A stretch of DNA of 64,000 nucleotides from Roseimarinus sediminis (GCF_050433125.1 NZ_JBNPXV010000001.1:248001-312000); one strand, 5' to 3'; shown: positions 35,160-43,758, counted from the first letter of the stretch. Made by a program: numbers and translations. The notes: generated by a model from the sequence alone, not told the origin.

Positions 35160-36188
35160 ATGACTAAGAAAATCCTTGTAACGGGCGGAACCGGCTACAT
35201 TGGTTCCCACACCGTAGTTGAACTGATGGAAGAAGGCTATGAAACCATTATTGTTGACGATCTTTCCAATTCATCGGCCGATGTGCTCGACAGTATTGAA
35301 AAAATTGCGGGTAAGCGGCCGGCTTTTGAGCAATTTGATCTTACCGACAAAACAAAACTGGATCAATTTTTTGAGAAACACCGTGGCCTGGATGCAATCA
35401 TCCATTTTGCAGCCAGTAAGGCAGTGGGCGAGTCGGTTGAAAAACCCCTGCATTATTACCGCAACAACCTGCTTTCGTTGATCAATTTAATCGAATGTCA
35501 ATTGGAATTTAATGTCCCCAACATTGTATTTTCCTCGTCGTGTACGGTTTATGGGCAACCCGAAAAATTACCGGTGACCGAGCAGACTCCCCGAAAAGAT
35601 GCCGAATCGCCCTACGGGAATACCAAAAAAGTAAACGAAGATATTCTGAACGACAGCATTCGTGCCTTTCCTCAGCTAAAAGGAATTGCACTGCGTTATT
35701 TTAACCCCATTGGTGCCCATCCTTCGGCAATGATTGGTGAGCTGCCTTTGGGGGTTCCGCAAAACCTGGTTCCTTTTATCACACAAACAGCAGCCGGTTT
35801 GCGCGATGAGCTGAAAGTGTTTGGCGACAACTACGATACCCCCGACGGGTCGGCTGTTCGTGACTACATCAACGTGGTTGATCTGGCAAAAGCCCATGTG
35901 ATTGCAATCGACCGCTTATTGGCTGGTAAAAACAAGAAAAGTTACGAGGTGTTCAACCTGGGAACCGGAAACGGTTTTTCGGTGCTCGAAATTGTGAAAG
36001 GCTTTGAAAAGGCCACCGGGGTAAAATTGAATTACAAGATAGTCGACCGCAGGGAAGGCGACATTGAAAAAATATGGGCCGACACCACTTATGCCAACAG
36101 TGAATTGGGATGGAAGGCTGAAACCAGCCTTGAAGCAACCTTGCTTTCGGCCTGGAACTGGGAAAAGAAGATCAGGGGAATTCATTAA
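35160..36188 (+). CDS. galE: UDP-glucose 4-epimerase
   Basis: A 342-aa extended short-chain dehydrogenase that interconverts UDP-glucose and UDP-galactose. The NAD-binding motif is VTGGTGYIGSHT (about 7-18), the Ser/Tyr/Lys active site is SSSCTVYG and SPYGNTK, and YFNPIGAHPS follows, all diagnostic of GalE. It supplies nucleotide sugars for surface glycans. The start at 35160 begins MTKKILVTGG, with its own promoter. Confidence 0.95.
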   Translation: MTKKILVTGGTGYIGSHTVVELMEEGYETIIVDDLSNSSADVLDSIEKIAGKRPAFEQFDLTDKTKLDQFFEKHRGLDAIIHFAASKAVGESVEKPLHYYRNNLLSLINLIECQLEFNVPNIVFSSSCTVYGQPEKLPVTEQTPRKDAESPYGNTKKVNEDILNDSIRAFPQLKGIALRYFNPIGAHPSAMIGELPLGVPQNLVPFITQTAAGLRDELKVFGDNYDTPDGSAVRDYINVVDLAKAHVIAIDRLLAGKNKKSYEVFNLGTGNGFSVLEIVKGFEKATGVKLNYKIVDRREGDIEKIWADTTYANSELGWKAETSLEATLLSAWNWEKKIRGIH

Positions 36189-36254
36189 TGGATCAAATAG
36201 AGACAAAGGAACAGGCCTTGACCTGCTTCTGAAACAATAGTTTTAAGATACAGG

Positions 36255-36290
36255 AACACCTTTTTGCATTGGGCAGGGAGGTGTTTTTTT
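36255..36290 (+). terminator. Terminator of galE
   Basis: Stem AACACC (36255-36260) with GGTGTT (36280-36285) and a T-run TTTTTTTCTTTTTT, 65 nt after the galE stop. Confidence 0.65.
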
Positions 36291-36421
36291 CTTTTTTGGA
36301 AACAGTATATCAAATACATTGATTAATAAGTTGCATAAGTTAACAAAACGCCATATCTTGTTGACGATAAATTTCTTATGAATACATAAGAAGAATGTTT
36401 TACCCAACTTAAACGTTTGTT

Positions 36422-36742
36422 ATGGTTAATTTAAATGATGCAGGCAAGCGTGATTTCATCAATCAGATTAAAAAGATTCTTGAAGAAAACGCTGAGCCAA
36501 TTTCTCAGGCAGGTTTCGACCCCCTTCCAAAAATCGAAGCATTAAGCAGCAAAGCGGCAGCGGTTGAGGCTGCCGAGGTTAAACAGCAACAGGCGCAAGC
36601 TGCGGCCAAAGATGCCACAAAGCTGGCGCGAAACACCTTAAGTGAAGCTTACAAGGAAGCTTCAGAGACGGTGAGTTTGTTGGAGGGCTTATTAGGGAAG
36701 GACCACAATTTGATCAAAGAGATCAAAAAGATGAGAACTTAA
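36422..36742 (+). CDS. Small helical hypothetical protein
   Basis: A 106-aa protein, nearly all alpha-helical, with an Ala/Glu/Lys-rich centre (AAAVEAAEVKQQQAQAAAKDAT) and a C-terminal helix LLEGLLGKDHNLIKEIKKMRT. I recognise no family. It has no signal peptide or membrane segment, so it is probably a small cytoplasmic protein. It has its own terminator at 36752 and stands apart from galE. Confidence 0.65.
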   Translation: MVNLNDAGKRDFINQIKKILEENAEPISQAGFDPLPKIEALSSKAAAVEAAEVKQQQAQAAAKDATKLARNTLSEAYKEASETVSLLEGLLGKDHNLIKEIKKMRT

Positions 36743-36751
36743 TCGGATTTC

Positions 36752-36778
36752 AAAAGGCAGGCCAACAACCTGCCTTTT
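36752..36778 (+). terminator. Terminator of the small helical protein gene
   Basis: A perfect 10-bp stem AAAAGGCAGG (36752-36761) and CCTGCCTTTT (36769-36778) with a 7-nt loop and T-run in the stem. It argues against the frame at 36777 being an expressed gene. Confidence 0.75.
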
Positions 36779-36807
36779 GAATGAATCAATACGACGGGTT
36801 GACAAGC

Positions 36808-37060
36808 TGCTCCCCGAGGCTGTCAGGGCAAAAAAGTGGGGGAGCATGATAAAAAACAAGGATTTCGGCCTGCTCCCCGAGGCTGTTAAGGCAAAATCCA
36901 AGGGTAGCAAGTTGCTCCCCGAGGCTGTCAGGGCAAAAAAGTGGGGGAGCATGATAAAAAACAAGGATTTCGGCTTGCTCCCCGAGGCTGTTAAGGCAAA
37001 ATCCAAGGGTAGCAAGCTGCTCCCCGAGGCTGTCAAGGCAAAAAAGCGGGGGAGCAAGTT
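36808..37060. repeat. Tandem hairpin repeat array (five copies, 63/42-bp spacing)
   Basis: The sequence TGCTCCCCGAGGCTGT recurs at 36808, 36871, 36913, 36976 and 37018, so the spacing alternates 63, 42, 63, 42 bp (105-bp higher unit). Each copy carries a paired TGCTCCCC...GGGGAGCA or similar stem, for example 36808-36815 with 36839-36846. In frame it would read LLPEAV(R/K)AK, but all spacings are multiples of 21 so both strands stay open by chance. I treat it as a noncoding repeat, possibly REP-like. Confidence 0.7.
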
Positions 37061-37108
37061 TCCATCCAAGACTTGATGGCTGAAATTGTTGACTCAATAA
37101 TTACCTGA

Positions 37109-37237
37109 CTGACGATTATTACCATTTTGGTAACTTTGTTGTATATTGTCGATATTAACTATGAAAGACAATGGGTTTTTATTCGCTTTATAGGCACCCA
37201 CAGTGATTATGATCAGGTAGATGCAGATAAAATTTAA
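37109..37237 (+). pseudogene. Remnant of a HigB-type toxin gene
   Basis: The frame ending TAA at 37235 reads NYERQWVFIRFIGTHSDYD then QVDADKI. This is the C-terminal end of HigB/RelE-like toxins (compare VYIRFIGTHAEYDKI). A TGA at 37106 and the repeat array upstream replace the rest, so about two thirds of the toxin is missing. It lies 5 nt before the antitoxin, in the normal higBA order. Confidence 0.7.
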
Positions 37238-37242
37238 CAATT

Positions 37243-37599
37243 ATGCAAATCAAAGCGATAAAAACAGAAGAAGATTACAACAAAGCCTTAAGAAGGCTTG
37301 AAGAAATATTTCATGCTCCTATTGATTCGCCCGATGGTGATGAAGCAGAAGTACTTTCAATTTTAATAGAAAAATTTGAAGATGAAAATTATCCTGTTGA
37401 TGCTCCCGATCCGATTGAAGCAATTCTTTTTAGGATGGAACAAATGAAAATGGATAAAAAAGATCTTGCTAAAATTATAGGATATAAAAGCAGGGTATCG
37501 GAGATATTAAGCAAAAAGCGAAAATTGAATATTAACATGATTCGCCAATTGCATAAAAAGATGAATATTCCTTATGAGTCATTACTCAACGATTATTAG
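37243..37599 (+). CDS. higA: HigA-type antitoxin, helix-turn-helix
   Basis: A 118-aa protein with an N-terminal domain (about 1-60, including HAPIDSPDGDEAEVL) and an XRE HTH at about 70-105 (KKDLAKIIGYKSRVSEILS, where SRVSEILSKKR is the recognition helix). This is the HigA antitoxin layout. Its toxin partner upstream is a remnant, so the antitoxin is an orphan and may survive as a plain repressor. Length is typical. Confidence 0.85.
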   Translation: MQIKAIKTEEDYNKALRRLEEIFHAPIDSPDGDEAEVLSILIEKFEDENYPVDAPDPIEAILFRMEQMKMDKKDLAKIIGYKSRVSEILSKKRKLNINMIRQLHKKMNIPYESLLNDY

Positions 37600-37629
37600 C
37601 AGCCCCTTTTAATTTCCTTTTTAAACTTC

Positions 37630-37637
37630 TATTTTTG
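37630..37637 (+). promoter_or_regulatory. Promoter -7 box of rfbB
   Basis: TATTTTTG (TAnnTTTG) lies 65 nt before the rfbB ATG at 37703. Confidence 0.4.
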
Positions 37638-37702
37638 ACAGATTAAACAAACTATTAATTTTTGGACTTGTGTTAACTGAAACCCATTCAAATACCTCAT
37701 TT

Positions 37703-38755
37703 ATGAAAACGATTCTGATCACCGGAGGAGCCGGTTTTATTGGCTCGCATGTAGTACGACTGTTTGTGAACAAGTACCCCGACTACAACATTGTGAACCT
37801 CGATAAACTGACCTATGCCGGCAACCTGGCCAACCTCACCGATATAGAAAGCAAGCCCAATTATGAATTCATCAAAGGCGACATTGTTGACGACGAATTC
37901 ATGATGAAACTTTTCGAAGAAAAGCAGTTCGACGGCGTGATTCACCTGGCTGCCGAAAGTCATGTCGACCGGTCGATCAGTAATCCCACCGAGTTTGTAT
38001 TTACCAATGTGATTGGTACCGTTAACCTGTTGAATGCCGCCCGTGCCATCTGGAAAGATAACAACAAGGGAAAACTGTTTTACCACATTTCGACCGATGA
38101 AGTATATGGTTCACTGGGCAGTGAGGGCATGTTTACCGAAACAACAGCCTACGATCCGCACAGTCCGTACTCGGCATCCAAAGCCAGCTCCGACCATTTT
38201 GTGCGTGCCTATCACGACACCTTTGGTATTCCTGCACTGGTTTCGAACTGTTCAAACAACTATGGATCTTTTCAATTTCCCGAGAAGCTGATTCCGCTTT
38301 TTATCAACAACATTAAAAACAATAAGCCGCTGCCTGTGTATGGTAAGGGGGAAAATATCCGCGACTGGTTATGGGTTGAAGACCATGCCCGGGCCATCGA
38401 TTTGATTTTCCACAAGGGAAAGCCGGGCGAAACTTACAACATTGGCGGGCATAACGAATGGAAGAATATCGACCTGATCAGGGAAATGTGTGCCATTATG
38501 GATCGCAAGCTGAAGCGCGAAAAAGGAACTTCCGAAAAGCTCATCAGCTATGTAAGCGACCGTGCAGGCCATGATTTGCGTTATGCGATTGATTCAACAA
38601 AGCTGCAAAATGAACTGGGCTGGGTTCCAAGTCTTCAGTTTGAAGAGGGGCTGGAACTGACCATCGACTGGTACCTCGAGAATGAAGAATGGCTCAACAA
38701 TGTGACCAGCGGCGATTACCAGAAGTACTACGAGCAGATGTACAAAAACCGATAA
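37703..38755 (+). CDS. rfbB: dTDP-glucose 4,6-dehydratase
   Basis: A 350-aa extended SDR that makes dTDP-4-keto-6-deoxyglucose, the precursor of rhamnose and other deoxysugars. Motifs: ITGGAGFIGSHV at the N-terminus, HLAAESHVDRSI, STDEVYGSLG (catalytic Asp-Glu), YSASKASSDH, and the family's ENIRDWLWVEDH. rfbA, rfbC and rfbD are not adjacent. The ATG at 37703 fits the family; the frame open to 37670 would add an 11-residue tail. A glycosyltransferase follows 9 nt later. Confidence 0.95.
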   Translation: MKTILITGGAGFIGSHVVRLFVNKYPDYNIVNLDKLTYAGNLANLTDIESKPNYEFIKGDIVDDEFMMKLFEEKQFDGVIHLAAESHVDRSISNPTEFVFTNVIGTVNLLNAARAIWKDNNKGKLFYHISTDEVYGSLGSEGMFTETTAYDPHSPYSASKASSDHFVRAYHDTFGIPALVSNCSNNYGSFQFPEKLIPLFINNIKNNKPLPVYGKGENIRDWLWVEDHARAIDLIFHKGKPGETYNIGGHNEWKNIDLIREMCAIMDRKLKREKGTSEKLISYVSDRAGHDLRYAIDSTKLQNELGWVPSLQFEEGLELTIDWYLENEEWLNNVTSGDYQKYYEQMYKNR

Positions 38756-38764
38756 TTTTTTGCT

Positions 38765-39472
38765 TTGGAAAACCTGTTAATTATTACGCCTGTAAAAGAT
38801 GCGCTTGAAACGGCACAACAGGCCATTGCCCTTGTGTGCCAATCGAAACACGCTGCTGAATACAGGGTGTACAACGATTTGAGCCGTCCCGAAAATACAA
38901 TCAAACTGGACGAAGGGCAGGAGCAGGGGTACACCCTGATCAATATTGCAGAAAAAGTCGATACACCTTCGCCCAATTATCGCTTTACACTCAGGGATGC
39001 GCAGAGAGGTGCACTTGAAATGAATGCTGCTTTGCTGATTGTTGAATCGGACGTGTACGTGCAGCCCGATACCATCGAAAGGCTGCAACAATTTGCGGCA
39101 ACACACAGCGAGTGTGGCATGGTGGCCGCTGTAACCGTCGATGAGAACAATGCAATCAATTTTCCTTATTTGCACATTCAGCCAAAATCAAACGAGCCGA
39201 TTGACACTTCGCACCGCTTAAGCTTTTGCTGTACGCTGCTTACTTTGCCCTTGTTAAAGCAACTCGATTTCGATCAGTTGTCGGATAAAAAGGACTGGTT
39301 TGATGTTCAGATCTCGCGCGATTCGCGCAGGCTGGGTTTTGTGAATTATGTATTGCCCGATGTGCGCGTCAGGCATTTGCCACACAGCAGCCGACCCTGG
39401 AAGCAGCTCAAATACACCCATCCGGTGAAGTATTATCTGAAAAAGTGGTTCCTCGGGAAAGACCGGATTTAA
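38765..39472 (+). CDS. Glycosyltransferase family 2-like protein
   Basis: A 235-aa protein with a GT-A fold start (ENLLIITPVKDALETAQQAIA) and a candidate metal site in VESDVYVQPDTIERL (Glu-x-Asp in place of DxD). It begins with TTG at 38765, 9 nt after rfbB, so it is probably cotranscribed and uses a sugar made there. The acceptor is unknown. Its end overlaps convergent pdxH by 4 bp. Confidence 0.75.
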   Translation: MENLLIITPVKDALETAQQAIALVCQSKHAAEYRVYNDLSRPENTIKLDEGQEQGYTLINIAEKVDTPSPNYRFTLRDAQRGALEMNAALLIVESDVYVQPDTIERLQQFAATHSECGMVAAVTVDENNAINFPYLHIQPKSNEPIDTSHRLSFCCTLLTLPLLKQLDFDQLSDKKDWFDVQISRDSRRLGFVNYVLPDVRVRHLPHSSRPWKQLKYTHPVKYYLKKWFLGKDRI

Positions 39473-40104
39473 GGGGCTAACCTTTTCAGCCACCAGCCAT
39501 CGATGCTTTTTTTGTAGGCAATGCGGTCGTGCAACCTGAAGGGTCGTCCCTGCCAGAACTCCATCCGGCTGGGCTTAATCACGTATCCGCCCCAGTTCCC
39601 GGGACGTTCGATGGTTTTTCCTTCCCATTTTTGTGAAGCCTCCTTCCAAAGCTTTTCAAGCGACTGGCGGTCTTCAATTTCGCTGCTTTGCTTTGAAACA
39701 ACGGCGCTGAGCCGGCTTTCGTGGGGCCGCGATTGAAAGTAGAAGTCTGAAATTTCGGCAGGCGCTTTGATGGCTGTTCCTTCTATTTTTACCTGTCGTT
39801 CGAGTTCGGGCCAAAAAAAGTGAGCCGCTATTTTTTTGTTGAATTCCAGATCTTTTCCTTTCCGGCTTTCATAGTTGGTGAAGAAATACAGCCCGTCGTC
39901 TTTAAGGTACTTGAGCAGGACCACCCTGATTGAAGGCTGCATGTTCTCGCCTGTTGTGGCGATGGTCATGGCCGTATACTCACTGCATTGTGCCGCTTTG
40001 GCCTCGTTGAGCCAGATTTCAAGCTGTCTTAAGGGATTGGTGTCGACCGACTTTTTTTCAAGCGTTTTTTGCTGGTATTCGCTGCGTATTTCCGATAGAT
40101 CCAT
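39469..40104 (-). CDS. pdxH: Pyridoxamine 5'-phosphate oxidase
   Basis: A 211-aa FMN-dependent oxidase of the vitamin B6 pathway, converting pyridoxine/pyridoxamine 5'-phosphate to pyridoxal 5'-phosphate. Motifs: SIRVVLLKYLKDDGLYFFTNYESRKGKDLE (FMN site, here VLLKYLKDDG and TNYESRKGK), FFWPELERQVKIEG, and the C-terminal RMEFWQGRPFRLHDR, all typical of PdxH. Length matches. Confidence 0.95.
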   Translation of the reverse strand: MDLSEIRSEYQQKTLEKKSVDTNPLRQLEIWLNEAKAAQCSEYTAMTIATTGENMQPSIRVVLLKYLKDDGLYFFTNYESRKGKDLEFNKKIAAHFFWPELERQVKIEGTAIKAPAEISDFYFQSRPHESRLSAVVSKQSSEIEDRQSLEKLWKEASQKWEGKTIERPGNWGGYVIKPSRMEFWQGRPFRLHDRIAYKKSIDGWWLKRLAP

Positions 40105-40220
40105 CGTTTTTCATTTTTTATTGGAACAAAACACGGTGTTAAAGGTTTTCTCCATACCCGAATTAAATGGCCGGAGTTGATTAGCAGGCTTAAAACATTT
40201 TTTACGAGAAAAAATAATCC

Positions 40221-40228
40221 TACTTTTG
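40221..40228 (+). promoter_or_regulatory. Promoter -7 box of the coiled-coil membrane protein gene
   Basis: TACTTTTG (TAnnTTTG) lies 28 nt before the ATG at 40257. Confidence 0.5.
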
Positions 40229-40256
40229 TGGCAGTGTAAACCTTTTGAAGAGAAAA

Positions 40257-41159
40257 ATGACCGATCAGCCAATTCCGGAGAAGACCAATCGCTACGATAA
40301 GAAAAATATGCTTGTAATTGCCCTTTCGGTAGTATTGCTTGCAGTAATGGTGATGTTTTTCATGCAACGAAGGGAACACAAGGGCATTGTTCAGGAGTTG
40401 AATATAGAGAAAGATTCAATCCAGGTGGAGCTCGAGCAGATGGTGGTCAATTACGATTCGTTGAAAACCGACAACGATGAACTCAACAACCATATTTTGA
40501 TTACACAGTCGGAAATTAAAAACCTGCTTGTTGAAATTGATCAGGTGAAAAAAGCCAGTTATCGTGAGATTTCGCAGTACCGCGACAAGGTAAATACCCT
40601 CAGGGGCATCATGAAAAGCTTGTACAATCAGATTGATTCGCTCAATGAGCGCAATAAGGTGCTCTTTGCCGAGAATCAGGAAGTGAAGCAAATGTATTCT
40701 GAAGAAAAAAACCGGAATGAGGAACTCGAAATAGAAAAAGCCAAATTGGAAGAGCGGGTAAAAAAGGCGCAGATTCTCGAAGCACTTAATCTGAGGGGTA
40801 CCGGCTTAACACCCAGAGATCGTGAAACCGACAAGGTGGCGCGTACCCAAAAACTGATCATCAGTTTTACTTTAAGCAAAAATCTGACGGCGCCCAGGGG
40901 AGCCAAAAATGTGTACATACGCATTATGCGGCCCGATCAGCTCTTGCTTCTGAACGAAGGGGAAAACCTGTTCCGTTTCGAAGATCTGAAAATACCCTAC
41001 ACCGCCATGCGCGAAGTGAATTACGAGGGAATGGAACTTCCCGTGAATATCTTCTGGGACAATACCGGAAAAGAAGCGCTGTTGCCAGGCACTTACACCG
41101 TCGATGTTTTTGCCGACGGGTACAATATTGGAACTGCCGAATTTGTGTTATTACAATAA
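40257..41159 (+). CDS. Single-pass membrane protein with coiled coil, unknown function
   Basis: A 300-aa protein: one transmembrane helix (about residues 17-37, NMLVIALSVVLLAVMVMFF), a coiled coil (about 45-170, many heptads such as YDSLKTDNDELNNHIL), and a C-terminal beta-rich domain (about 195-300, TQKLIISFTLSKNLTAP and LPGTYTVDVFADGYNIG). I do not recognise a named family; similar proteins are common in Bacteroidota. The orientation suggests a short cytoplasmic tail and a periplasmic body. A TTG at 40245 would add four residues. Confidence 0.78.
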   Translation: MTDQPIPEKTNRYDKKNMLVIALSVVLLAVMVMFFMQRREHKGIVQELNIEKDSIQVELEQMVVNYDSLKTDNDELNNHILITQSEIKNLLVEIDQVKKASYREISQYRDKVNTLRGIMKSLYNQIDSLNERNKVLFAENQEVKQMYSEEKNRNEELEIEKAKLEERVKKAQILEALNLRGTGLTPRDRETDKVARTQKLIISFTLSKNLTAPRGAKNVYIRIMRPDQLLLLNEGENLFRFEDLKIPYTAMREVNYEGMELPVNIFWDNTGKEALLPGTYTVDVFADGYNIGTAEFVLLQ

Positions 41160-41161
41160 AT

Positions 41162-41187
41162 AAAAGCGGTGTTTGCGCACCGCTTTT
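41162..41187 (+). terminator. Terminator of the coiled-coil membrane protein gene
   Basis: Perfect 10-bp stem AAAAGCGGTG (41162-41171) and CACCGCTTTT (41178-41187), 3 nt after the stop. Confidence 0.7.
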
Positions 41188-41351
41188 CCTGATTTTGATA
41201 AAAAGAAATCATTCCTGATTTTATTCAACCAATCAACTCCGTTCAATACTTTGTTCTTTATCAGGTATAGCTGTTACGTTAATTTTAATGAGGTAGTTTC
41301 AGTTTTGATCTCTTTTCTTTGAATTTTGTTTTACTACTCAAGCGCAAAATC

Positions 41352-42533
41352 ATGGCAAAGCATTTTTCAGGTGACACAATTCATTTTAAGAAATTCAATA
41401 TCAGTAGTGCATTGTATGCGCTGGCAGCACTCGAACAGGGCTTTAGGGTACGCATAAGCGATTTTGAACCCGACTTTTCCTTTCTGCCCGAACTGAGCAC
41501 CCTGCATCCAATGAGCCTGAGCGAAGTTCCGGCGGCCTATCGTGCGTGGAAGAGCATTTATCACTTGTCAGGCTTATTTCCGCAGCTCTTTTTTCCGCAG
41601 CGGGTCATTGCCCTGAACGAAGCGGGCACCATCGATGTGAATGCAGCGAATCTTTTCGATAAGCTGTTGAAACGTGAGCGCGAAAACAGTTCCCTGCCCC
41701 TGAAATTATCAAAATATCCTTCACTTCGGGCACTCAACAGCTCGTTCGACAGCGCCATGCTCGTGTACGAATACCGTTTCGACCGCCAGCAGGCACTTAA
41801 CGAACTGTATCGCATGTGCATTTCGAAAGGGGCCGTATTAACAAAGTCCGGTGAGGACCGGCAAACGAAACAGGAGTTGCAGGCAATGCCTGTTCAACAT
41901 GAAGATTACGTACTGTTTGGTGAGGCAGACAAATGGAAGTTCGACAACAGCCTTCGTTATGAAACCGATCATTTCACCATCACGGCACAAAAGGTAGCTC
42001 ACCAGCTTCCTGTTCATTTCTATCTTAAAAAGCACGAGGCAGGCATTGATGCTTTGCTCAGCAAGGCAGAACAAGGTTTTCAAGGCCTCCAACTCGACTG
42101 GCAACCCCGCCACAAGGAAGCTTTGCATAAAATGATTGTGAAGCAGCAAGCACTGATTCCCGACGATGAACTGCTTTACGACGGCCCCTTGAGTATCTGG
42201 CCGGCGATGATGAAAATTAACCAGCGAAAAATTAACAGACAACTGGGCGAAAAACTGAAATGGAAAAGCATTTCTGGCACGCAGGCTTCCAACCGGATGT
42301 CGGGGCAACTGTTCAGGCAAATTGAGCAGGAATGTAACGAGAAATTCGATCTGGCGCGGCAAACAGGTCTTGCTTATGCTGCTTTTTCCTATTATTTCTA
42401 CCGCTATCGCGATCATATCGACGAAATGATCGATACGGCCTACGAACTGATGCAGCATCAGCGTAATCCCGAAACAATCTGGAAACAGGCCGAAGAAAAG
42501 GTGATCGCTACCGTGTATCGCCGGGAATTGTAA
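41352..42533 (+). CDS. Degenerate glycerol-3-phosphate dehydrogenase-like protein (FAD motifs missing)
   Basis: A 393-aa protein that seems to be a shrunken relative of the GlpD/DAO family. It keeps the run AALEQGFRVRISDFEPDF (position of GlpD's second strand), YEYRFDRQQALNELYRMC (like GlpD's YDGQFDDARL), and a C-terminal domain ending WKQAEEKVIATVYRREL, like the GlpD C-terminal helical bundle. The FAD-binding GxGxxG, the TSSRSTKLIHGG loop and the NATGPWxD motif are absent. The function is unknown; a regulatory role is a guess. It stands alone. Confidence 0.5.
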   Translation: MAKHFSGDTIHFKKFNISSALYALAALEQGFRVRISDFEPDFSFLPELSTLHPMSLSEVPAAYRAWKSIYHLSGLFPQLFFPQRVIALNEAGTIDVNAANLFDKLLKRERENSSLPLKLSKYPSLRALNSSFDSAMLVYEYRFDRQQALNELYRMCISKGAVLTKSGEDRQTKQELQAMPVQHEDYVLFGEADKWKFDNSLRYETDHFTITAQKVAHQLPVHFYLKKHEAGIDALLSKAEQGFQGLQLDWQPRHKEALHKMIVKQQALIPDDELLYDGPLSIWPAMMKINQRKINRQLGEKLKWKSISGTQASNRMSGQLFRQIEQECNEKFDLARQTGLAYAAFSYYFYRYRDHIDEMIDTAYELMQHQRNPETIWKQAEEKVIATVYRREL

Positions 42534-42624
42534 TTTTTATGAAAATAAATGATAGGTGAGGGTAACCCTTTGCCCCTTTTGGGAATAAACAGTAAACTAA
42601 GTTTATTTAACCAACACTTATCTT

Positions 42625-43509
42625 ATGAACAAAAAAGTGATTTTAATTACCGGGGCATCGGCCGGTATTGGCGAAGCAGCTGCGTGTATGTTGCTAAAAA
42701 AGGGCCACATTGTATATGCTGCAGCGCGCAGGGTGGATAAAATGAAAGTACTTGCTGCATCGGGTGCATTGCTTTTAAAGATGGATGTATGCGACGAGCA
42801 GTCGATGCGTGCCGGTGTCGAAAAGATCATTGCCGAACAGGGAGGCATCGATGTTTTGGTTAACAATGCCGGATATGGCTCGCTGGGCGCCCTCGAGGAA
42901 GTGGCATTGAGCGAAGCCCGGCACCAATTCGAGGTCAATGTGTTTGGGGCAGCCAGGTTGACACAACTGGTGTTGCCGGTCATGCGCAGAAAGGGCAGCG
43001 GACGCATCATCAACATTTCTTCGGTGGGAGCGCGCCTGTATGAACCATTGAGTGCCTGGTACCATTCGACCAAGTTTGCCATCGAAGGGCTGAGCGATTG
43101 TCTTCGTCTCGAGCTCCAGGCTTTTGGTGTCGATGTGGTATTGATCAGGCCGGGCTTTATCCGTACCGAATGGGACAAGGTAGCCCACGAGCAACTTCAG
43201 AAGTTTTCATCGGATGGTCCTTATGCCGGCTTGGCTGAATTGCTGGCCAATGCCCAGCAAGATTTTTTGTTTCCTTACTTTGCCTCCGATGCCAACATTG
43301 CCGCCAAAACCATCGTACGCTCCATCGAAGCCCGTAGGCCCCGTACCCGCTATGTGTGCGGTCGTGGAGCCAGGGCCTTTCTTTTGTCGCGTCAACTCTT
43401 TTCCGACCGCATGCTCGATCGTGTGTTGCGCCTGATGCTGACCACCTTTGGTAAACCGTCAAAATCAGAAAGTAAGGCAAGGAAAACAGTGCCCGCCCGG
43501 CGTGCCTGA
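42625..43509 (+). CDS. Short-chain dehydrogenase/reductase
   Basis: A 294-aa classical SDR. The cofactor motif ITGASAGIGEAAA (about 8-20), the NNAGYG motif, catalytic Ser in NISSVGARLYEP, and YHSTKFA (Tyr/Lys) are all present. The C-terminal tail is Arg/Lys-rich. The substrate is unknown. It is the last plus-strand gene before the convergent pgk gene. Confidence 0.9.
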   Translation: MNKKVILITGASAGIGEAAACMLLKKGHIVYAAARRVDKMKVLAASGALLLKMDVCDEQSMRAGVEKIIAEQGGIDVLVNNAGYGSLGALEEVALSEARHQFEVNVFGAARLTQLVLPVMRRKGSGRIINISSVGARLYEPLSAWYHSTKFAIEGLSDCLRLELQAFGVDVVLIRPGFIRTEWDKVAHEQLQKFSSDGPYAGLAELLANAQQDFLFPYFASDANIAAKTIVRSIEARRPRTRYVCGRGARAFLLSRQLFSDRMLDRVLRLMLTTFGKPSKSESKARKTVPARRA

Positions 43510-43511
43510 TT

Positions 43512-43652
43512 GATCATGGAGAGAATGAACCACCACAAAGGTTTTTGGCCAAAGCCGAAACGCTTCAATTAAAAACGTTGATTCCTCTGATTGGGCATAC
43601 TTTTAAGTTGACCGATCCGCGAGAAGGAAAAGCCTGGTTTAATGAAATTTGA
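43512..43652 (+). pseudogene. Possible short coding remnant
   Basis: A stretch open in one frame to a TGA at 43650 ends LIGHTFKLTDPREGKAWFNEI. It has no start codon of its own, follows the SDR gene in a different frame, and looks like the C-terminal tail of a decayed gene. I cannot name the family. It may be chance. Confidence 0.25.
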
Positions 43653-43713
43653 CTTTATCAACAAAGGGCTTTTCCATGCTTGTTTCCTTTGTTTCAATTT
43701 AGGTAAAACGAAA

Positions 43714-43739
43714 AAAGCCCGGAAGTGACTCCGGGCTTT
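43714..43739. terminator. Bidirectional terminator between the SDR gene and pgk
   Basis: A perfect 10-bp stem AAAGCCCGGA (43714-43723) and TCCGGGCTTT (43730-43739) with flanking A/T runs on both sides, suited to both convergent genes. Confidence 0.7.
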
Positions 43740-43758
43740 CTTATCTTGTTTCGGGGTT

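Noticed and set aside
36777..37076. Open frame of 99 codons across the repeat array (LLPEAVKAK-type protein)
   Set aside because: It begins with TTG inside a strong terminator, has no ribosome binding signal, and the repeat spacing in multiples of three leaves both strands open by chance.
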